This document shows, in pieces, positions 32,248 through 40,033 of a stretch of 47,571 nucleotides of DNA. Source of the DNA: Selenomonas sp. AE3005 (lineage in GTDB: Bacteria > Bacillota > Negativicutes > Selenomonadales > Selenomonadaceae); the NCBI RefSeq assembly GCF_905233635.1, contig NZ_CAJODG010000031.1, positions 1 to 47,571 of the forward strand, in the 5' to 3' direction. Below the pieces are notes generated by a model. That model was not told where the DNA came from. It made no database searches and saw nothing but the letters and a program-made list of their open reading frames with translations. Positions within the stretch are counted from its first letter, which is position 1. Each line of letters starts with the position of its first letter. The position numbers and the translations under genes are program-made.

Positions 32248-32715
32248 ATGGCAAAAATGGGAGCCGCAAAGAAGTCCAGGGTGGAGGATAATATACGGGC
32301 AATAAAATTCAACGAGTTTCTCATAGAGAAGGGAATTACTGTTTTTAGTACAGAATCAATGGAGGACGAGGCCAATACGGTGTTTTTCCGTTCGCGGATT
32401 GAGGCGGCAGGGCAGCTGCTGCCGGTGGTGGTAATTATTGACGCCAGTGTTTTTACCATTATCCGGGTGCAGCTGGCCGGGGATATAGCTGAGGAAAAAC
32501 GGGAACGGCTGACCAAGTATCTCAATGGCTTGAATTTGTACTATAAGACATTTAAGTATTACATGAGCACTGACGGACGTATCTGCCTTGATATGTGTAT
32601 TCCGGCCAGGGATGAGGCTTTTGATGCAGAACTCATTTATGGTATGTTGAGTACATTGGTACAGCATTTGCAAGAGCATACTGCTGAACTGATGGAACAG
32701 ATATGGAGTCAATAA
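32248..32715 (+). CDS. YbjN/type III secretion chaperone-like protein in the autotransporter operon
   Basis: A 155-residue acidic protein with an alternating helix-strand-helix layout (VEDNIRAIKFNEFL, TVFFRSRI, LLPVVVIID, LNGLNLYYKTFKYYMS, GRICLDMCIP, helical C-terminus). This resembles the YbjN/secretion-chaperone fold. It starts three bases after the heptosyltransferase stop and ends at a terminator, so it is the third gene of the adhesin operon. A chaperone role for the large passenger before secretion, or help to the glycosyltransferase, is plausible but unproven. Confidence 0.6.
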   Translation: MAKMGAAKKSRVEDNIRAIKFNEFLIEKGITVFSTESMEDEANTVFFRSRIEAAGQLLPVVVIIDASVFTIIRVQLAGDIAEEKRERLTKYLNGLNLYYKTFKYYMSTDGRICLDMCIPARDEAFDAELIYGMLSTLVQHLQEHTAELMEQIWSQ

Positions 32716-32716
32716 A

Positions 32717-32744
32717 TAAAAGAGCCCTGCGGGGCTCTTTTATT
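32717..32744 (+). terminator. Terminator of the autotransporter operon
   Basis: Stem AAAAGAGCCC/GGGCTCTTTT with a TGCG loop, followed by ATTTATT. Confidence 0.85.
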
Positions 32745-32777
32745 TATTGTATAAGAATTGGGGAAAATCTTTTTTTA

Positions 32778-32820
32778 CGTTGCCGTGGCAACGACACATT
32801 ATTCAGAATAATGATATAAT
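32778..32820 (+). promoter_or_regulatory. nrfHA promoter with CRP/FNR-type operator
   Basis: Palindrome CGTTGCCGTGGCAACG (32778-32793), core GTTGC-N4-GCAAC, and an extended -10 TGATATAAT ending at 32820. The operator centre lies 29.5 bp before the TATAAT, which puts it near -41.5 from the predicted start, the class II activation position. No -35 box is present. The same arrangement occurs at 34830-34871. Confidence 0.8.
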
Positions 32821-32850
32821 GTGGCCAAAGTTGAGAGGAGGGGAGCGGAA

Positions 32851-33339
32851 TTGGATTGGAAAGAGTTTTTTAACAAACATACGCTGGGCTGTCTGGCAGG
32901 CGGATTTGCCATAGGGCTGGTGGTTTGTGCCATCGGTGCCGGAATGATGTCTTTTTCCGGTTCGGCAGCGTTCTGCGGTTCCTGCCATGCGATGAAAGGC
33001 GAGGCGGCGAGCTTTGCCAAATCTACGCATAGCAGACAAGCCTGTGTGGAATGTCACCTGCCTCACGACAATATGGCTATTTACATGATTGAAAAGGGGC
33101 GCACAGGTATGGTTGACACTTATCATGCGGTACTCAGGGATTATCCGGCCCGTATTGACTTGTCAGCCGGGGGCAAAAAGACTGTGAACGGCAACTGCCT
33201 GCGCTGTCACGAAAACACCATGGGCAGTGTACACATGGCGGTGGGCGTGGATATGGACACCGGAGCGGACTGCTTGAAGTGCCATAGCCGCATAGCCCAT
33301 GGAAGTAATCATCTCGAAGGGGGGATAAAAGTTGAGTAA
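32851..33339 (+). CDS. nrfH: Cytochrome c nitrite reductase small subunit, tetrahaem quinol dehydrogenase
   Basis: A 162-residue NapC/NirT-family protein with one N-terminal membrane anchor (about residues 12-33) and four haem c sites: CGSCH (42-46), CVECH (65-69), CLRCH (116-120) and CLKCH (141-145). It takes electrons from menaquinol and passes them to NrfA on the outer side of the membrane. I choose TTG 32851 because AGGAGG (32836-32841) lies 9 bases upstream; the longer frame from 32821 would put the promoter -10 against its start. The gene overlaps nrfA by 8 bases. Confidence 0.93.
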   Translation: MDWKEFFNKHTLGCLAGGFAIGLVVCAIGAGMMSFSGSAAFCGSCHAMKGEAASFAKSTHSRQACVECHLPHDNMAIYMIEKGRTGMVDTYHAVLRDYPARIDLSAGGKKTVNGNCLRCHENTMGSVHMAVGVDMDTGADCLKCHSRIAHGSNHLEGGIKVE

Positions 33340-34657
33340 GCTGCAAAAGATTCTAGCTGGGATGGTGGCCGCCTGCGTGCTGTTCTTTGGTTTCGTAGTG
33401 GTACGTCTGGGAGCAGCGCCCAATGATGACAGTGTCAAGCTGGCCAAGATATCCCATGAAAATTATGCCCATGTGGGCAAGGAGGCCTATAAAGAGGCCT
33501 ATCCCTTGGAATATAAATCCTATATGAAAAATAATCAGGGTGGGGAAAGCCCCACAGGTTATGGTGGCAGTGACCCGGGGAAATCTTATATTGAGATGCA
33601 GCCGGAAATCAAGGAAAACTTCAAGGGATATAAATTTTCGGTGCAGTATGATGTGGCTCGTGGCCATACCTGGGCTGGCGTTGACCAGTTGAATTCCCAG
33701 CGTATTCCGCCGCAGAAGGGCAACTGCATTGTCTGCAAAGGTTCGTGGATGTATGACAAGTGGTACAAGGAAAGCGGCTGGGATTTTGCTACCCTGCCGT
33801 TTGCTGAGGCAACACCGCCTTATACCAATAAGGATACCGTGGAAGGCACAGACCTGTACATGGGTTGTTCTTCCTGCCATGACCCGGATACGATGGAACT
33901 CAGGGTTTATCAGCAGGGCTTTGTAGAGTCCATGGCCTTAAAGGGGATTGATATCAGCAAGGCGTCCCACAATGATATGCGTGGTTATGTCTGCGGCCAG
34001 TGCCATAACGAATATTACTTTATGGCCGAAGATGGCCGGGTGCGTCATCCCTTTATTGGCGGCTGGGAACCGGAAGAGCAGTTTAAATTCTATCAGACGC
34101 AGAGTGAGCAGCTCGGAGCCTTCAAACAGGATTGGATTCATCCCGATTCCAAGACTCCGATGCTGAAAGCCCAGCATCCGGACTTTGAAATTTGGACCAC
34201 CAGTGTGCATGCTGACGCCGGTGTTACCTGCGTAGACTGCCACATGCCTTATATGCGTGAAAATGGTCAGAAATATACCTCACATTGGATGACCAGTCCG
34301 CTAAAGACGGTAGAGGCCTCCTGCCTCAAGTGTCATGATGAAAACAAGGACACGTTGATTGCCAGAGTCAAGACTATCCATGATAATAATTTCAAATTAC
34401 AGCGTATTGCCGGTCAGACGGTTGCCAAGGCTCATCTGGCGGTGAAGGCGGCCATGGACGCCGGAGCTACGGACGAACAGCTGGCACCGGTGCGGCTGAA
34501 ACTGCGCGAGGCTCAGTGGTATTGGGACTGGGTAGCTGCAGAAAACGGCAATGGTTTCCATAATCCTGATAAGTGCATGCGTATCAGTGGTGAGGCCATT
34601 GATTTGGCCCATCAGGTGATTGAGAATGCCAATGCTTTGGTAAAAGGCAGCTTATAA
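33332..34657 (+). CDS. nrfA: Cytochrome c nitrite reductase catalytic subunit (pentahaem)
   Basis: A 441-residue NrfA, which reduces nitrite to ammonium with six electrons in the periplasm. The N-terminal hydrophobic segment (residues 8-27) is a signal or anchor. The catalytic haem site is CIVCK (132-136), the lysine-ligated CxxCK type, followed by CSSCH (179), CGQCH (221), CVDCH (300) and CLKCH (331). HPDFEIW (282-288) is the active-site region with its conserved His. TTG start at 33332 with AAGGGGGG upstream. Haem attachment at CxxCK in enteric bacteria needs a dedicated lyase; here the linked ccm genes are of the reduced type, so how CxxCK is served is open. Confidence 0.96.
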   Translation: MSKLQKILAGMVAACVLFFGFVVVRLGAAPNDDSVKLAKISHENYAHVGKEAYKEAYPLEYKSYMKNNQGGESPTGYGGSDPGKSYIEMQPEIKENFKGYKFSVQYDVARGHTWAGVDQLNSQRIPPQKGNCIVCKGSWMYDKWYKESGWDFATLPFAEATPPYTNKDTVEGTDLYMGCSSCHDPDTMELRVYQQGFVESMALKGIDISKASHNDMRGYVCGQCHNEYYFMAEDGRVRHPFIGGWEPEEQFKFYQTQSEQLGAFKQDWIHPDSKTPMLKAQHPDFEIWTTSVHADAGVTCVDCHMPYMRENGQKYTSHWMTSPLKTVEASCLKCHDENKDTLIARVKTIHDNNFKLQRIAGQTVAKAHLAVKAAMDAGATDEQLAPVRLKLREAQWYWDWVAAENGNGFHNPDKCMRISGEAIDLAHQVIENANALVKGSL

Positions 34658-34680
34658 AAACACAATTCTTAATAATGAAC

Positions 34681-34722
34681 AACGCCGCCACACTTGGAAA
34701 AACAGCAAGTGTGGCGGCGTTT
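34681..34722 (+). terminator. Terminator of nrfHA
   Basis: Perfect 16-bp stem AACGCCGCCACACTTG/CAAGTGTGGCGGCGTT with a 10-nt loop. Only TTG follows, so the T-tract is short. Confidence 0.75.
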
Positions 34723-34829
34723 GTCTGTCATTTATGATGGCAATACCCTTACAAAACAACGGTAGTAATTCTTGTAGGATAGTACAATGCAGGAGTTTAT
34801 TTCAGATGATAGAATAATTACTATATATA

Positions 34830-34871
34830 GTTGCCATAGCAACATGATGATAGTTTTATTGTTGATATAAT
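34830..34871 (+). promoter_or_regulatory. Promoter and CRP/FNR-type operator of the regulator-ccm operon
   Basis: GTTGCCATAGCAAC (34830-34843) and extended -10 TGATATAAT with TATAAT at 34866-34871. The operator centre to -10 distance is 29.5 bp, the same as before nrfH. This implies activation of both promoters by one protein, probably the product of the gene that follows, hence positive autoregulation. Confidence 0.75.
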
Positions 34872-34903
34872 GAAGGAAATATGTGTATTTAGGAGTGAAG
34901 GCT

Positions 34904-35584
34904 ATGCAGGTATATCATCTTGATTTGCATGAGCTGCCATTGTTTCAAGGGGTACCGGCAGCAGAGGTGGAGCATTTTATAGAGGCTACCGGGGCCAAAA
35001 TAAAACGGGTAAGCCGTGGCGCCCGGATTTTGGACGCTTATGAGGAAAATCATAATATCGGCGTAATTGTCGAAGGTGAGGCGCAGGTATTGGCCGAGGA
35101 CCGTTTCGGCAAGGAAAATGTCAGCCATAATCTGGAACGTGGTGCGATGCTCGGGAGTACTTCAGCGATTATGCCGCAAATACCGTATGATATGGCTATT
35201 GAGGCCCTGACGGACGTACTGGTACTATGGATTCCTTATCAGGCCTTGCTGACGGCTGGCCCTAAATTGGGGCGCACACATGGCCTGGTTATGAAGAACC
35301 TGTTGGAGGCCTTTTGCCGGAAAAATGTGTTGATGATGCAAAAAATCAAGATTCTTTCCCAAAAGACGCTGCGTGAACGGCTGATTCTCTATTTGCTGTA
35401 TAAAGAACAACGAAAAGGTAAGGCACGTGTGCAGGTGCCGGGCCGGGTGCAGCTGGCCAAGGAACTGGAGTGCAACCGCAGTGCGCTTACCCGGGAGATT
35501 AGCGCCATGCAAAGTGAAGGCCTGCTTAAGGTGGGCGAGGATTGGATGGAATTGGATGCTGCCAAGGTGGCGGCTATGGATTGA
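34904..35584 (+). CDS. CRP/FNR-family transcriptional regulator of nitrite reductase and cytochrome c genes
   Basis: A 226-residue regulator: N-terminal cyclic-nucleotide-binding-like beta roll (residues 10-125), a long dimer helix (KNLLEAFCRKNVLMMQKI) and a C-terminal winged helix with RVQLAKELECNRSALTREISAMQSEG. The FNR-type N-terminal cysteine cluster is absent, so it senses something other than oxygen through a [4Fe-4S] cluster; haem or NO sensing, as in other nrf-linked family members, is possible. The ATG at 34904 has AGGAG at 34891-34895. It lies between nrfHA and ccm, and matched operators precede both transcripts. Confidence 0.85.
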   Translation: MQVYHLDLHELPLFQGVPAAEVEHFIEATGAKIKRVSRGARILDAYEENHNIGVIVEGEAQVLAEDRFGKENVSHNLERGAMLGSTSAIMPQIPYDMAIEALTDVLVLWIPYQALLTAGPKLGRTHGLVMKNLLEAFCRKNVLMMQKIKILSQKTLRERLILYLLYKEQRKGKARVQVPGRVQLAKELECNRSALTREISAMQSEGLLKVGEDWMELDAAKVAAMD

Positions 35585-35587
35585 GTC

Positions 35588-36217
35588 ATGATTACGATAG
35601 AGTTTAACGAGGTCAGGCAGTCTTTCTACGGACGGCACATATTTGGGCCGCTGACGGCGCAGCTAAAGGGCGGTCAGATTACGGCTGTTACCGGCGCTAA
35701 CGGCAGCGGTAAATCAACATTTTTAAAACTGGCCGGACATCTTCTGCGGCCTGCGCAGGGGACTGTCACGGTAAAAACAGAGAGCGGTGAGCTCACACAG
35801 GCGGCTTTGCGGCAGCATCTGGCGATGGTAACGCCGGAATTGCGCTTTTATGACCGGCTGACGGCCAGGGAGAATATGGCGTTTTTCCTGGGCTTAAGAG
35901 GGCTTTCGCTGACTGAGGCTGCATATAGAAAGATTTTGGACAGGGTAGAGCTGCCGGCGGCAGCTGCCGACCGTGTTTATACCGGGGAGTTTTCCACGGG
36001 CATGCGGCAGCGGCTGAAGATGGCAGTGCTCCTGGCCTGTCAGGCAGATATCTGGCTGCTCGATGAGCCGGGGGCTAATCTTGATGAGGCTGGCCGGGCA
36101 ATGGTGGCCAGGGAAGTACAGGCGGCTGCGGCGCAAAATGTCTTAGTGGCCTTGGCGACGAATGACCCGGGAGAGGAGGCGCTGGCGCATGCATGCATCG
36201 CTTTGGCAGGGAATTAA
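35588..36217 (+). CDS. ccmA: Haem exporter ATP-binding protein CcmA
   Basis: A 209-residue ABC ATPase: Walker A GANGSGKST (residues 35-43), signature FSTGMRQRLKMA near 136 and Walker B IWLLDEPGANLD near 155. With CcmB it powers release of holo-CcmE from CcmC in cytochrome c maturation system I. It begins three bases after the regulator stop with a weak SD, which suggests coupling. ccmB overlaps its 3' end by 29 bases. Confidence 0.88.
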   Translation: MITIEFNEVRQSFYGRHIFGPLTAQLKGGQITAVTGANGSGKSTFLKLAGHLLRPAQGTVTVKTESGELTQAALRQHLAMVTPELRFYDRLTARENMAFFLGLRGLSLTEAAYRKILDRVELPAAAADRVYTGEFSTGMRQRLKMAVLLACQADIWLLDEPGANLDEAGRAMVAREVQAAAAQNVLVALATNDPGEEALAHACIALAGN

Positions 36218-36860
36218 GCTGGTTTTTGGCAAGGAATTTACCTTAGGCCTGCGCTTTAAGGCTGCCTGGTCAACGATGTTTATGTTCGCCCTGACTACGC
36301 TGGCCTGTGTCAGTCTGGCCTTGCAGGGGGCGTCCTTAGAGCCGGAACTGGCAGCTGCCCTGTTGTGGATTATACTGTTCTTTGCCGCCATGGCCGGAGC
36401 TGACCATGGGTTTGCTGATGAGGATACAGCCGGGACGCTGCTGACCTTGCAGATTTACGGCTGTGCCCAAACCGTGCTGTGGGGCAAAATGCTTTATACG
36501 TGTTTTTTGCTCGTATGTCTGACGTTCTTCATTGTGCCCCTGTTTTTGCTTTTACTGGGGGCCGAGGTGGCGGCCGGCGGTGTATTAGCAGGTACGCTGC
36601 TGCTGGGTGACGTTGGTATTGCCGCAGCCGGAACGCTCATTGCGGCGCTGACAACGGGAGCGCAGGTTAAGAGCGGTTTGTTTTCGGTCTTAATGCTGCC
36701 GGTGATACTGCCGGTGTTTTTGCCGGCCATCTTTCTGACGGCAGGCACTTTGAGCAGCGGTCAGGTGCCTGTTCACTATCTTCTGGGAATGGCGCTGTAT
36801 GATGGCGTATTGCTCGCGGCAGCGTCCGTACTCTTTGATTATCTATGGTATGAGGATTAG
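36189..36860 (+). CDS. ccmB: Haem exporter membrane protein CcmB
   Basis: A 223-residue protein with six hydrophobic segments and the CcmB hallmarks FGKEFTLGLRFKAAW at the N-terminus and FADEDTAGTLLTLQI after TM2. It is the membrane partner of CcmA. The ATG at 36189 has AGGAGG at 36173-36178; the upstream in-frame codons have no such site. Confidence 0.88.
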   Translation: MHASLWQGIKLVFGKEFTLGLRFKAAWSTMFMFALTTLACVSLALQGASLEPELAAALLWIILFFAAMAGADHGFADEDTAGTLLTLQIYGCAQTVLWGKMLYTCFLLVCLTFFIVPLFLLLLGAEVAAGGVLAGTLLLGDVGIAAAGTLIAALTTGAQVKSGLFSVLMLPVILPVFLPAIFLTAGTLSSGQVPVHYLLGMALYDGVLLAAASVLFDYLWYED

Positions 36861-36875
36861 TTTGGAGGAATTTTC

Positions 36876-37508
36876 ATGGGGGCTTTACTTGGTATATTGA
36901 CCCTGCTCACTATAGGACTGGTGTTTTTTGTGGTGCCGCCGGCAGAAGGACTGGGCTATTATGTAAGGCTGGCTTTTTTGCATATTCCTGTGGCCTGGGT
37001 TGCGGTGCTGGCGTTTTTAATCAGTGCCTATGAAGGCGCTCGGTTTTTACGCAGCGGTGAGTTGGCAGCAGACGCCAAAAGCGCGGCGGCGGCCCAGCTC
37101 GGGTTCATTTTTGTCATTTTAGCCACGGTGAGCGGCGCGGTTTTTTCCAAGCTGACCTGGGGCGCGTATTGGAACTGGGACCCGCGGCAGACCACCATTT
37201 TTGTGCTGTTGTTAATTTACGGGGCGTATCTGACCTTGCGTGGAGCCATGCCGGCCGGACGCAGGCGGGCTAAAGTGGCGGCGGTGTATGCGCTGTTTTC
37301 CTTTTTGACAGTGCCGTTTTTGGTGTTCATCATTCCCCGTTTATATTTTTCCCTGCACCCATCGCCGGTGCTGAATGGCTCGGGGCTGGCTATGGATACC
37401 ATCATGCTGGCCGTGCTTATGGCTGCTTTGGCAGATGTGACGGGGATTTTCTACTGGCTGTTCCGGCGGCAGACGAAACGGCTGCTGGCTGAGGGGGAAA
37501 ATTTATGA
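36876..37508 (+). CDS. ccmC: Haem handling protein CcmC
   Basis: A 210-residue six-TM protein with the tryptophan-rich WWD motif WGAYWNWDPRQT (about residues 92-103) and flanking histidines in AFLHIPVAW and YFSLHPSP. CcmC binds haem at the outer face and transfers it to CcmE. GGAGGAA precedes the ATG. The stop overlaps ccmE by 4 bases. Confidence 0.9.
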   Translation: MGALLGILTLLTIGLVFFVVPPAEGLGYYVRLAFLHIPVAWVAVLAFLISAYEGARFLRSGELAADAKSAAAAQLGFIFVILATVSGAVFSKLTWGAYWNWDPRQTTIFVLLLIYGAYLTLRGAMPAGRRRAKVAAVYALFSFLTVPFLVFIIPRLYFSLHPSPVLNGSGLAMDTIMLAVLMAALADVTGIFYWLFRRQTKRLLAEGENL

Positions 37509-37873
37509 ATCGCAAAATATTATTAGGAATATTGCTGCTGGCTTTCGTCGGTTATGCCGGCTGGAGTTTTATGGACGCGGTTACGCCTTATGTGGGCATT
37601 GCCGAGGCACGCAGGAGTACCAGCAATGTGCAGGTAAAGGGCCTGTTGGCGGCAGGTGCGCCGGCGCCGCACATGGAGGGCAATTTATTCGTTTTTACCT
37701 TGCAGGATGAGGAGACGGGGGAAACGATGGTGGTGCATTATCACGGGACGAAACCCGACCAGTTTGATGAGGCCTATCATGTGGTGGCCATCGGTAAATA
37801 TCAGGATACGGCCTTTGAGGCACACAAGCTGCTTATAAAATGTCCGTCGAAATACGAACAGCAGAAACGTTAA
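37505..37873 (+). CDS. ccmE: Cytochrome c maturation haem chaperone CcmE, cysteine (CxxxY) variant
   Basis: A 122-residue protein: one N-terminal anchor (residues 4-20) and an OB-fold beta barrel. The usual haem-binding His in an HxxxY motif is replaced by Cys: IKCPSKY gives C113 and Y117, the CxxxY motif of the CcmE variant known from some sulfate reducers and archaea. In those systems CcmH is missing, which agrees with the gene set here. It carries haem covalently from CcmC to CcmF. Confidence 0.88.
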   Translation: MNRKILLGILLLAFVGYAGWSFMDAVTPYVGIAEARRSTSNVQVKGLLAAGAPAPHMEGNLFVFTLQDEETGETMVVHYHGTKPDQFDEAYHVVAIGKYQDTAFEAHKLLIKCPSKYEQQKR

Positions 37874-37888
37874 AAGGGGGACTTTAAT

Positions 37889-39982
37889 TTGGTTGGTGTG
37901 ATTTCTTTAATGCTGGCCCTGCTGTTGTCACTGGGCGCAGTGCTCTGTTTTGCCAATGAAAAATGGCAGAGCAAAGGCCGCATGCTGACGATATTGTCCT
38001 GCGGTCTGGTGGCAGTGGCCAGTGTCTACCTGCTGGTGCTGATTCTGAATAATCGTTTTGATATTTCCTATGTAGCTAATTATTCGGCGCGTGAACTGCC
38101 GCTGGTCTATAAAGTGTCGGCTTTTTGGGCAGGGCAGCAGGGTTCGTTTTTGCTGTGGCTGCTGATTCATGCCGGGGCAGGTCTTTTCCTGCTGTTAAAG
38201 CGTGCCCTGCCGGTGCCGGGAATGGCCGTGTATATGGCTCTGCAGGCACTCCTGTCGGTGCTGGTCCTGGCTAAAAGCCCCTTTGTGCCTAATCCGAATG
38301 TCGTGGAAAATGGCATTGGTTTAAATCCGCTGCTGCAGGACCCGTGGATGGCGGTGCATCCGCCGATTATCTTTGTGGGATATGCGTTGCTGGCTGTGCC
38401 GTTTGTCTATGGGGCGGCGGCGCTGCTTACCGGACAGCAGGCAAAGGACTGGCTGCCGGCAGCACGGCGCTGGGCACTTATCGCCTGGAGTTTTTTAGGT
38501 GCCGGGATTTTCATCGGCGGTTATTGGGCTTATAAGGTTTTGGGCTGGGGCGGCTTTTGGGGCTGGGACCCGGTGGAAAATTCTTCGCTGGTGCCCTGGC
38601 TGGCGGCCGGTATCTATATCCATGTGCTGAGGGCCGCGCAGATTCGTCCGGCAGTTATCACTATGGTACATCTAGCCGGTATCTTTGCCTATGGGCTCGT
38701 TATTTACGGTACGTTCCTGACGCGCAGCGGCATTTTGGGGGATTTTTCAGTGCATTCCTTTGCCGGGGACAGCATTGGCCTGAGCATTGCGTTGGTTAAT
38801 GCCATCGTGTTGCTGGCAGGTTTGCTGCTGTTAATGGCTAAGGCCGGCAGCCTGCCCAAGGGGGAATATTATCCTTCCTATGATAGCCGGGAGTTTATCC
38901 TGCTGTTGGGGGCACTGCTATTGGTCTTTGTCGGTGTCATTATCTTTTTGGGCATGTCCATGCCGCTGTTTACACAGCTTATAGGTAAACCGGCAGCTGT
39001 GGATACGGATTTCTATGTGCGTACTACTATGCCACTGGCGATTGTCATGCTGCTGGCAGCCAGTTGTGCGCTGCTGCGTGGCTACGGCCAGGGCAGGGTA
39101 CTGGCCTCAGGGGCGCCGCTCATTGTCTGGGGGCTGGCCGGTGCCGGGGCAGCTTATGCCGCCGGCGTGCGGCAGTTACTGCCTTGTCTGCTGGCGGCCG
39201 TTTCTCTGTCGGCAGTGGGGGCGGCAGTTATCGCTTGGCATAAACATGGCCTGCGGACGGGCGGCGCAGTGGCGCATATTGGCCTGGGGCTCTCGTGCCT
39301 GGCTTTTGTGCTGGCCGGTTCGGGCAGTCAGTCGTACAGTCAGGAATTGCAGGTCGGGGAAAAATATCAGATTTTTGGCCATGAAATCTGCTATCAGGGA
39401 CAGGAATTTGCTGATGGCAACAAGGCCAAGTATTACCTGTATCAGGTTGACGGTCAGGCAGTGCGTGCGCTGACCAAACTCCATGCCAATGGCGCGGACG
39501 CTGCCAGAGAACCGGCTATCGCCAAGGGAATCGGCGGTGATGTTTATCTGGCGCCTACGCCACCCAAGGATAATGGCCGGACGGAAATGATTCTGAAACA
39601 TGGCCGTATGGGCATGGACGAGGAGCTGGGCTACCGTTTTGAGGACGCCGCGATAGAACAACAGGTTGATGGCACGGTGCTGGTTACGGCCAAAGTGGGC
39701 GTCACGGACGGAACGACGATTGAAGAAGTGCAGCTGCACCTGACGGCGACCAAGGACGGCGGCAACTCAGAACCGGTAGAGGTCTTTAATGGGCAAAGAC
39801 GTCTGCGGCTGACCGGGATTACCCAGAACAGCAGTCAGATTCGCTTGGAAAGCATGCCGTCACTGGCCGCTGAACTTAATCAGCCGATTACGGCAAGCGT
39901 CAGCGTAAAGCCCTGTATCTGGCTGTTGTGGCTGGGGGCGGTGCTCGTATGTGCCGGCACTTTGTGGGCAGTGAAGAAATAA
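37889..39982 (+). CDS. ccmF: Cytochrome c haem lyase subunit CcmF
   Basis: A 697-residue polytopic protein. The WWD motif GWGGFWGWDPVENSSLVPWL lies near residues 224-243, MAVHPPIIFVGYA near 153 and a large extracytoplasmic domain at 470-670, before a final TM segment. It performs the final ligation of haem to CxxCH. Start TTG at 37889 with AGGGGG upstream. It is the last ccm gene; ccmD, ccmG, ccmH and ccmI are not in the cluster. Confidence 0.92.
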   Translation: MVGVISLMLALLLSLGAVLCFANEKWQSKGRMLTILSCGLVAVASVYLLVLILNNRFDISYVANYSARELPLVYKVSAFWAGQQGSFLLWLLIHAGAGLFLLLKRALPVPGMAVYMALQALLSVLVLAKSPFVPNPNVVENGIGLNPLLQDPWMAVHPPIIFVGYALLAVPFVYGAAALLTGQQAKDWLPAARRWALIAWSFLGAGIFIGGYWAYKVLGWGGFWGWDPVENSSLVPWLAAGIYIHVLRAAQIRPAVITMVHLAGIFAYGLVIYGTFLTRSGILGDFSVHSFAGDSIGLSIALVNAIVLLAGLLLLMAKAGSLPKGEYYPSYDSREFILLLGALLLVFVGVIIFLGMSMPLFTQLIGKPAAVDTDFYVRTTMPLAIVMLLAASCALLRGYGQGRVLASGAPLIVWGLAGAGAAYAAGVRQLLPCLLAAVSLSAVGAAVIAWHKHGLRTGGAVAHIGLGLSCLAFVLAGSGSQSYSQELQVGEKYQIFGHEICYQGQEFADGNKAKYYLYQVDGQAVRALTKLHANGADAAREPAIAKGIGGDVYLAPTPPKDNGRTEMILKHGRMGMDEELGYRFEDAAIEQQVDGTVLVTAKVGVTDGTTIEEVQLHLTATKDGGNSEPVEVFNGQRRLRLTGITQNSSQIRLESMPSLAAELNQPITASVSVKPCIWLLWLGAVLVCAGTLWAVKK

Positions 39983-40006
39983 AAAAGCAGCCGCTTGTGG
40001 CGGCTG
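39983..40006 (-). terminator. Terminator of ilvA (also between convergent ccmF and ilvA)
   Basis: Stem GCAGCCGC/GCGGCTGC with loop TTGT. On the minus strand it is followed by TTTTTTATTT, so it mainly terminates ilvA transcription. Confidence 0.75.
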
Positions 40007-40033
40007 CCGGGACACTGCGGAAACAGGCAGTGC

